Source: Limnanthes douglasii subsp. nivea
Lineage: Eukaryota; Streptophyta; Magnoliopsida; Brassicales; Limnanthaceae
Reading direction: 5' to 3'
DNA: 64,000 nt
Assembly: GCA_036936605.1 (NCBI GenBank)
Contig: JAUPFV010000005.1
Coordinates: 127,032,453 to 127,096,452, forward strand
This document shows positions 56,440 to 64,000 of the stretch, in pieces. Within the stretch, counting starts at the first letter, position 1. Every line of letters starts with the position of its first letter. The notes beneath the pieces were generated by a model. It was not told the origin of the DNA. It saw only the letters and a program-made list of their open reading frames with translations, and ran no database searches. The position numbers were made by a program, and so were the translations under genes.

Positions 56440-57720
56440 TCACCACACCACACAAGGATGTATTAAAGGTAAATCTGGATATTGGAGGAGTAATGGTTAC
56501 TAAGGTCTAAGTCGATGGAGGCAACTCGACTAATATCATCTTCAAATCTAGTTATGATCGCATGCAAGAAATTCCACACTATAAACCCACCAAACTTACT
56601 CTAGTAAGATATGAAGGGAAGTTGTCTCAATGCATGGGGAGATCCATCTTATGGTCAAAGTAGGCTACAGAGCTACTAAGAAAGAACTCAAGGTGCTATT
56701 CATGATCTTCGATTCACATAGCTCTTACTATGCTATCATCGGACGATCGTGGTTTCATCGGATGGAGGCTGCTTTATGCACTTTCAGACAATATATCAAG
56801 TACTCAGTTGGGAACGCGGTCGAAATCATGAGGGGCAGTTAACAAACTTCTAGAACATGTTATACAGTTACAGGTGATCCAAACAAGCCTCTTCGATTGT
56901 AATTAACTGGCGCAGGTGCGCGAAGAAGAAAGTACAGAAATTCCCTCGTGCGATCCTATGACCCAAAAGAAACTGAGCAGCCCAATTCAGCTCCTATAGA
57001 TTCGTTTAAAGAACTGGTGGCTGAGGGCCGCACTTTGCAGCTAGGTAACAATTTGAATCCTCCTTTAAAATATTTGTTAATCAACCTGTTAGGAAGAAAC
57101 TTGGATATTATTACTTGGGATTCTAGTGATGTGTCAGGGGTAGACTCGTTTATAATTTTCCACGAGTTAACGATTGATACATATGTCAAGCTTGTATGAC
57201 AGAAGCGACGTTCCTTTTCAGTTGAGAAACAAGAGGCTATAAGTGCTAAGGTAGAAAAAATATATTGGCTCAGACATATAAAATAAGGTCGGTACCCTAT
57301 CTGGGTCGCAAACCCAGTGTTGGTAAAAAAGAAGGGGAGACAATGGTACATAGGCATTGACTTCACATATTTGAATCAGGCATTCTCCAAAGATACTTTT
57401 TATCTGCCTCGTAACGATCAATTGGTAGATTCAGCATCGGGTTTCGAGTTTCTTTGGTTTATGGACGCCTACTGAGGCTACAGTTAGATTCGCCTAAACT
57501 CATGATGAGGAACACGTGACATTCCAAACTGAGCAAGGCTTTTACTGCTACACTGTGATGTCGTTCGACTTAAAGAACGGGCTCCATGTACGAGCTTCTT
57601 GTGAATCATATTTTCCACGACCACCTAGGACACCACATGGAGACATATATTCATTATATGATCGTTGATAAGGATATAGAATATCGGGGGCGAGGACTTA
57701 AATTTTAAGAAACCAAAGTC
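56440..57720 (+). pseudogene. Protease and partial RT of Tat copy D
   Basis: The protease block VDGGNSTNIIFKSSYD (near 56510; DxGxS motif kept) leads to YAIIGRSWFHRMEA. The RT linker reads LINLLGRNLDIITWDSSDVSG. RT proper has NPVLVKKKGRQWYIGIDF and LPRNDQLVDSASGFEFLWFMDAY. The catalytic region reads YIHYMIV where YIDDMIV is expected (about 57648-57668), so both aspartates are lost. The copy ends shortly after. Confidence 0.7.
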
Positions 57721-57725
57721 TTATA

Positions 57726-57970
57726 TGACAAATTATAGAGTTAAAGGATAGCTTTTGGACTATTTGTAAATATGGAGGACTCAAGTGAAATTAGCCCAAT
57801 TGTATAACTAATTCTGTTATACCAAGTCTGAACGTCTATAAATAATGGCTAAGGCTGTGAATAAACAAGATGACATTTTTACTAGTTCAATCTTACTTTT
57901 ACTTTTACTTTCTCTATCTATAATCAAACTCCCTCTTTGACTCTCAAGAACTAGATTTACACTCATAAAA
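57726..57970 (+). repeat. Probable 5' LTR of Tat copy E (~245 bp)
   Basis: It is placed between the break in copy D and the primer-binding site at 57972. It may start TGACAAATTATAG and contains a TATAAATAATGG box (57836 onward). The 3' partner lies beyond the window, so the borders are provisional. Confidence 0.5.
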
Positions 57971-57971
57971 T

Positions 57972-57990
57972 TGGTGACCACAGTGGGAGA
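57972..57990 (+). promoter_or_regulatory. Primer-binding site of Tat copy E, TGGTGACC type
   Basis: TGGTGACCACAGTGGGAGA follows the LTR end. It differs from the TGGCGCC type of copies C, D and the minus-strand copy, so a different tRNA primer is implied. Confidence 0.7.
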
Positions 57991-58189
57991 AACAGTCTAT
58001 TGGTACCTTGATTTCATAATAAAAAAAACCCAGAGATAATTGGATTTTTGATACGTTACAACTGTTCTTGATCGATAATGAAACCAGGAATTGAAACTGA
58101 TCCTTTGGTTTGAAAGGCAGTCGAGACGTTTAGATTTGATTTACAAAGAGGAAAGTAAAAAAGATGATCAAACTTTGGTTCAGTAGACT

Positions 58190-59830
58190 CATTCAGACAT
58201 TGAAGCTCGAATGAATCGATTGATGGATAAAATCATATCTCTAAATGAGAAGTATGTTCAAAGAGAACAAAGTATTCAATCAGGTAGGCTGAAGTCTGAG
58301 GTGCGATAAGTGGAGGAGAAGTACGATCTGGAAAGTCAATCTGATCAGTCTTATGCAGATCGACAATTTCTAAGTGATCGGAGGAAAACACATTTTGAGT
58401 ATGATAAAGAGCATCGTACTTTGCGAAAAGAACAAAAAGACAAACATAGGTATACTGTATCTAGTGATGATGGATTTGATAGCTACGAATCTGAGGAAGG
58501 GGCATCTAAGCAAAAGAGGTATCGGGAATCTTCAAAAGGAGAAAAAAGCCGGCCTCGAGAATCGCGTAAGAAAAATAAGTCGAAAATGGATAGTATACCT
58601 TATTGTATATGAGAAACATAATGGTGTGAAGGGAATACATCTAACCAATACACATGTGTTGATGATCAGAATTTGTATGATGTTATGAGAACATGAGGAG
58701 ATGACCAGTATGTACAAAGAGTAGACTGGTGATATTCACCTTTAACACCTGAGATAAGGTCCATCAATTTTTTGAAGCGTTTTGGAATTTCTAAGGTAGA
58801 GATATTCGATGGGATGCAAGCTCCCGATGATCACATCGAACAATTCAAGAACTATATGATAAACTTTGTAGATGAAGATAGGCTGGTATGCAGACCCTTT
58901 TCTCATATATGTAAGGGCACATCATTGAAATGGTACAATAGGATTCCGAGGGAATCTATTTCTAATTTTAGAGATTTTGTTACAGCTTTTCGACAACACT
59001 TTGTGGGAAGTAACGAAATGCGAGCAAATAGTGACACTATAAGAGAGTGTAAGCAGGTTATGAGAGAGAAGTTGAAGAATTATATAAAGTATTTTGTGTT
59101 AACAAAAGCAAGATTAGATAATTGTGAAGAGTTAGTGGGTATGGATGCATTTCGACAAGGTTTATTACCAGTTGATTTAGCAAATGAAACAACACATATG
59201 AGAGCCTTGACTTTTGGAGCACTAATGACTCAAGTTGAGGATCAAATTAAAATGGAAGAATCAACTAAGGTTCAAAGAGTGGTTGGACCTAGCCAAAAGA
59301 ATTCAGGGAAGGTGTCAAATAATCAAGGGCACTCTTCGAATTATCAGCCATCTCGTCCAAGGGATAACAATAATTTGCCTCATCGAACTGGAGAATATCC
59401 AACTCAAGCTACATGGTATCAGATTTAAAGACCAAAGCCAAATTAATGGATATAGTCAGAGAATTATGTTGATTTAATTGAGAATATTGTTGCGATTTAT
59501 GAAAATGCCAAAGGATATGTAAGCTTTAAAAAACCAGATCCAATAAATAGACCAAGAGAAGAGCGCAACAACAGGTTCTATAAGTATCATAATGATATTG
59601 GACATGATATTGCAGGTTGTATAACTTTGAAAAAGGGCTGCAGATTTTAATAGAAAATGGCAAGTTAGCTGCTTTTGTTAAAGGGAAAAATAGTGCATCA
59701 AAGGCTCCAAGGGCATCGACTTCACAAGCACCAAATCTGAATTCGAAGGAAGAAAGTGCACTGATGATTCTAGACTCTAAGTTCGATGAGTTTGATGCAA
59801 CTTCAGAATATTTAGATTAAGATCCAGATC
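58190..59830 (+). pseudogene. gag of Tat copy E
   Basis: A coiled-coil-like start (MDKIISLNEKYVQREQSIQ) is followed by an acidic and then Arg/Lys-rich region (58310-58612). The well-preserved capsid block is open over 58772-59428 (FGISKVEIFDGMQAPDDHIE, ICKGTSLKWYNRIPRES, FRQHFVGSNEMRANSD). The C-terminal zinc-type region (59560-59640) has shifted frames. In-frame stops occur at 58307-58309 and 58610-58612, among others. Confidence 0.78.
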
Positions 59831-59928
59831 GATTAATTTTGATGGATGTGGATGAACCAGTAGAGCAAGGATGAGTTCGAAGCTTATGTGATTACTTTGA
59901 GTCCTTAGAAATCTTTGGGGGAGATTTT

Positions 59929-61590
59929 ATGACTGATAACACTAAAAGCTCCAGGAAAAGACATGTGGTAAGTTTAGCTACTCAAATAAAAGGAAGGATG
60001 TCTACTCATTTATATGGAAAGAAACATACTCATTTCATTCTTTTCGATGAAGATGAAGATGATTTGAGAGGCATTGCAGGTCCTTATGAAGATGTAGTGG
60101 TTATTGGAGCAGAAATATCTGGGATTGGAATCCGATACGTTTTGATAGATACATGAAGCTCTATGAATGTTTTGTTCAAGTCAACATACGATAAGATGCG
60201 TAATACACCTCGAATTTGTAATCAGACTGTACTATAATTGGGTTTAAAGGTGTGAGAGCTCAGGTGATTGGAGAATTCAAGGGTGAAGTGTGTTTGGGAA
60301 AAGGGCCTTGTAAAAAAAAGGTTCAAGTTTTATTCATGGTGGTGGATTGTTCGACCAGTTATAATGCTATTTTTTAGAGATCTTGGATTTCGAGGATGTA
60401 TGCAATTGTATTCGATGTTCATCAGTGTATGAAGTATGTCATTGGAAACCTTGTTGCGATGGTCTGAAGTGATCAAAATATATCCATAGAATGTTATGCA
60501 ATAGCTCTTTGTATCTGAGGTCTTAACTGTGAAGATCGAATGGCAGAATAACAATTAGGGGGGTTGACCTCGGAAGAAGAAGATGGAATTGATAATCCAA
60601 GGGAGTCCTCAGGCTCTTTGATAGTGAGTGAAAGTATTGAGGAGTATACATTTCTAAATGGAAAGAATCTTCGAATATGAACTTTGTTGTCACCAACTTT
60701 GCGTAATAAATTTGTTACAATTTCTGTTTGCTAATTTGGATGTTTTTTCTTGGAAAATAGAGGATGTAGTAGGGGTTCCATCTGGCGTGATATGTCACAA
60801 CTTAGCTATAAATCTGTGGATCAAGTCTGTTATTAAAAAATGACGTGTTTTTTGGTTAAAAAATCATAGGCTATTATGATAGAAGTGGATTGTTTGTCTA
60901 GGGTCGGGCATATTAGGGAGGCGTAATATATTTTATGATAGCAAACCCATGATGGTTACAAATAATAATGAGAAATAGATAATTTGTGTTCACTTCACAT
61001 ATTTGAATCGAGCTTGTCCTAAGGATCCGTTTCATGTTACTCAAATAGACTAGCTGGTTGATTCTACTTCAGGAAATAATTTTTTTTCTTTTATGGATGC
61101 TTTTGCAGGATATAACCAGATTCATATGGATCCAAAAGACCAAGAAAGCTCTATGTTAATTATTAATTGAGGCTCACATTGTTATAAGGTTATGCCCTTT
61201 GGGTTGATGAATGCTGGAGCAACATATCTGAGGTAGGTGAATAAAGTTTTTGCTTCTCAGATTGGGAGAGATATGGAGGTACATTTTGAAGATATGCTGC
61301 TTAAAAGTGCAGCTGATGATAGGCACTTGTAGGATTTAGACGAGACTTTTCTAAATTTAAGGTTTATTCAATTGAAGCTAAATCCTGAGAAATGTACCTT
61401 TGGAGTTCGATCAATGAAATTATTGGGGTATATTATTAGTGAAAAAGGGATAGAGGCTGATCCAGAGCAGTTAAAGGCTTTAGTCTCAATGACATCACCT
61501 GGAACTATTAAGGATGTGCATATATTGACATGAACGTTAGGTGCCCTTAATCGATTTATTTCAAGGTTCCCTGACAAGTGTTTTCCTTTT
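59929..61590 (+). pseudogene. Protease and RT of Tat copy E
   Basis: The protease block runs VVVIGAEISGIGIRYVLIDT, where the Gly of the DTGSS active site has become a TGA stop (60154-60156). RT blocks are seen as VDCLSRVGHIREA, then LNRACPKDPFHV-like, FFSFMDAFAGYNQIHMDPKD and VMPFGLMNAGATYLR (60890-61235). The catalytic region reads FEDMLLKS (near 61285-61308), where YVDDMLVKS is expected. RT is broken by several stops. Confidence 0.78.
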
Positions 61591-61596
61591 TTCCAA

Positions 61597-62640
61597 ATGT
61601 TACGAAGACCAAAGAAGTTTGAATGGACATCGGATTGTGAAGTAGCATTTTCAAGGACTAAGGAACTTTTGTTATCACTAGAGATATTGTCTAAGCCTCC
61701 AACTGGAGAGCAGCTATTTTTATACATAGTAGTGTCTAACTTTGTTGTGAGTGTTGTTTTGATAAGTGAAGATAATGGAGTTTCGAAGCCAGTATACTAT
61801 GTTAGTAAAAGTTTGTTGGGATCGGAGAAAAGGTATTTGAGACTTCAAAAATTAGCTTTGGCTTCAGTGGTGGTTGCTAGGAAGATGCATCCTTATTTTC
61901 AAGCTCACTGTATTGTAGTTCGAACTTCTTTTCCACTAAATAATGTGTTACAACGCGAAGACATTTCTAGTAAGATGATCAAGTGGTCAATAGAGTTGGG
62001 AGATTTTGATATCACTTTTTCTCCATGAACGACTATTAATGCTCAATCTTTAGCTGATTTTGTTGTTGAATTTAATTCAAGCAGATTAGATGAGGAGACA
62101 GATAAAGATGCTTTGTCATAAAACTCGATGTGGGTGATTCGAACTTATGGTGGTTCTAGTATTTTGGGATCTAACGCAGGAGTGCAGTTGGTTGCTCCTT
62201 CTAGGGCTGAGTATGAAGCTGTGTTGGCTCCTTAATGCATCGAATAATTAGGATGAGTATAAAGTTGCGTTGGCTGCTTTAAGGCTTACGAATATTTGTG
62301 GGGCAACTACAGTTGGTTTGGAAATAGATTCACAATTAGTGGTAAATCATATGACAGGTGTTTCTGAGGCTAAGAATGATCAATTAATTTTGAGTCTTCA
62401 TGAGCTTCAAAATTTGGCTATCATGTTTGATAAAGTGATTATATAGAATATTAATCGATGAGATAATACAGTTGTTGATTCTTTTGGCAACAATTGCTTA
62501 TATGGAAGAGTATCATTGGAATTGTTACAGGATAGTCCTTCAGTTTTAACATGATCAGAGCAATATAAATATGCTAAGGAGGTATTTTTCATACTAGACG
62601 CAATTCAAGGTGATTGGAGAACTGATATCCTTAATTTTAC
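61597..62640 (+). pseudogene. Tandem RNase H domains of Tat copy E
   Basis: The connection and first RNase H (61597-62028) are open, with KKFEWTSDCEVAFSRTKELL, KPVYYVSKSLLGSEKRY and LQKLALASVVVARKM. After a TGA at 62026-62028 come QSLADFVVEF and then the second, archaeal-type RNase H: GGSSILGSNAGVQLVAPS, RAEYEAVLA (a duplicated, shifted copy of the block follows near 62255) and LEIDSQLVVNHMTGVSEAK. This confirms the Tat lineage. Confidence 0.78.
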
Positions 62641-62749
62641 TAAGAGGAACGTTAACTCAAGATGTACAATTGGCTAAGAAATTAAGGTATAAGGCTCATG
62701 GTTATGTTGTATTGAATGGGGGTGTTATACAAGAAATAATAGAGTAGGC

Positions 62750-63844
62750 CATTGTTGCGTTGTTTGAGTAAGCAAGAATCTCAAGAGATTTTATCTAAGT
62801 TGCATGATTGTGAGGGTTCAGCATACTCTGGTTTCAATTCTTTGACACGTCGAGTTTTGTTATCAGGGTATTATTGGCCTTCAATTATGAATAATGCTAA
62901 GGTTTTAGTTCGAGGCTGTAATACTTGTCAGTGCTTTGCTAATTCTATTCATAAACCAGCAATACCACTTCTGTCGATTTCCGAAGTTATTCCTTTTGAC
63001 AGATGGGGAATAGATTTGGTGGGACCATTGCATATGGCGGCTGGAGGACGTCAAATCATCATTGTGCTAGTGGATTAATTTTCAAAGTGGGTAGAGGCTC
63101 AACCATTGTCTGGAACAAAAGCCAAGGATTAAGTTCATTTTGAATAATATTTGTTGTCTCTTTAGGGGTCCTCGAAGAATCACCACAAATAATGAACCTC
63201 ACTTTAAAAATAGAGAAATAACTTATTCTTGTGCTTCGAAGGGAATAACATAACAATTTTCTATACCTTTTTATGCTCAAGCGAATGGTCAAGTATAAGT
63301 GACCAATAAATCTATTTTGGAGGGTTTGAAGAGGAATTGAACATGTGTTGCAAGGAAATGGCCTAACTATTTACAAGAGGTGTTGTGGGCTTTTCGTACA
63401 ACTCTTAGAGAGGCTACTTAAGAAACACCTTTTACCTTGGTGTATGATATGGATCTTGTTAGTCATTCAGAGTCTACTTTACCTTCTTATAGAGTACTTT
63501 AATACTCCAAAAAGGTGAATGAAGAGGCAAAAAGAACAGACCTAGACTTGATCGAAGTAAAAAGAGTTAGAGCTCATTTGAGTATGACTCATTGTCAAAC
63601 CTTGATGAGGATTTGATATAATTCGAAGGTGAGAAGAAGGGATTTTAAAGTGGGTGACAAAGTCTTCAGGAAAGTATTCCTCCATACAAAGGATAAACAA
63701 CTTGGAAAGATGGTCCCGTATTGGGAGGGTCCTTATATAGTGATGGAGAGAATAAATTCGGGTATGTATCACCTTTGTGATGAGCAGGGGAGGATACTTC
63801 AACATCCTTGGAATATAGAATACTTGAAGCTATATTGGGAATGA
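62750..63844 (+). pseudogene. Integrase of Tat copy E
   Basis: An open block (62752-63078) has the finger (KLHDCEGSAYSGF, CNTCQ; the second His of the finger reads Ser) and the first catalytic motif PFDRWGIDLVGPL. A TAA at 63076-63078 follows VLVD. The core continues in pieces: KWVEAQPLSGTKAK, RGPRRITTNNEPHF (the second Asp reads Asn) and YAQANGQV. The C-terminus (RRRDFKVGDKVFRKVFLHTK ... PWNIEYLKLYWE) is intact to 63844. Confidence 0.8.
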
Positions 63845-64000
63845 TGTTCTTGTTTTGAATATTTTTTGAATAATTGGCATACTCTTTCTTATCTTGTTGG
63901 CCCATGGAGTTTTTAATGAGGTGTCATGTAAATATTAGAAGATATTAATAAAAATATTGTTTGGCCAGTGGTTGTTTTAAACACAAATATTTAAATAATT

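Larger units (their letters stand above)
54601..57720 (+). mobile_element. Tat copy D, cut off in RT
   Basis: The copy begins with primer-binding site TGGCGCCATCTATAGGAAA (54601-54619). It continues with gag from ATG 54657, a protease region and RT, and stops around 57720, where the LTR of copy E begins. The coding blocks are heavily mutated. The remaining half would be expected to the right of copy E, beyond this window. Confidence 0.78.
57972..64000 (+). mobile_element. Tat copy E, runs off the right end of the window
   Basis: It comprises a leader, gag, protease, RT, RNase H, second RNase H and integrase in order, ending at 63844. A 3' UTR follows, with the motif TTGGCCCATGGAGTTTTTAATGAGGTGTCATG-like sequence that parallels copy C at about 44990-45030. 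It is less decayed than C and D but has many stops. Its 3' LTR is outside the window. Confidence 0.82.

Noticed and set aside
1..64000. CRISPR arrays, tRNA or rRNA genes, bacterial operons or defence systems.
   Set aside because: The sequence is plant nuclear transposon DNA. The only tRNA-like stretches are 12-19 base primer-binding sites, and the tandem arrays lack conserved repeats with unique spacers.

Overview
This is nuclear DNA of a flowering plant, probably a eudicot. It is AT-rich and almost entirely transposable elements in several layers of nesting. I see no intact host gene, no rRNA or tRNA gene, no CRISPR array and nothing bacterial. Families were assigned from visible protein motifs, primer-binding sites, terminal repeats and target-site duplications (TSDs) read by eye.

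1-12.2 kb: one Ty3/gypsy family (CRM-like chromovirus, inferred) nested in itself. A decayed old copy (1289-4004 plus 10321-12221) holds two younger relatives. Copy A, whose 3' end is at 1-1288, sits in its gag. Copy B (4005-10315, TSD AAGGT) is complete and sits in its integrase. The pol reading frame runs through the polypurine tract into the 3' LTR, so the LTR is partly coding. 12.2-14.0 kb: a ~530-bp tandem duplication, an (AT)n tract and a ~190-bp pyrimidine-rich satellite.

14.0-20.2 kb: four non-autonomous DNA transposons delimited by exact TSDs: two hAT-type (8-bp TSD) and two Mutator-type (9-bp TSD), one of the latter with ~520-bp inverted repeats. 20.8-25.5 kb: a degenerate L1-type LINE with endonuclease, RT, zf-RVT and RNase H remains. 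25.5-34 kb: a possible TRAPPC11-like fragment and an unidentified gene-like unit, interrupted by a minus-strand Reina-like chromovirus (28163-33301). That element has a near-intact polyprotein with one frameshift, a chromodomain and one LTR cut to 77 bp.

34-64 kb: a third Mutator-type element, then a graveyard of Tat-lineage Ty3/gypsy elements. Four or more copies are present, in both orientations, with TGGCGCC- or TGGTGACC-type primer-binding sites, a second (archaeal-type) RNase H and tandem-repeat 3' UTRs. A Ty1/copia element (46098-50590, TSD AGTAT) interrupts them. Two minus-strand remnants, one resembling Transposase_28 and one the plant mobile domain, lie among these copies. They fit the antisense accessory ORFs known for some Tat elements.

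The genes do not form a host pathway. Within each element gag, protease, RT, RNase H and integrase would have acted together in retrotransposition. All coding regions are now broken; the minus-strand chromovirus is the closest to intact.
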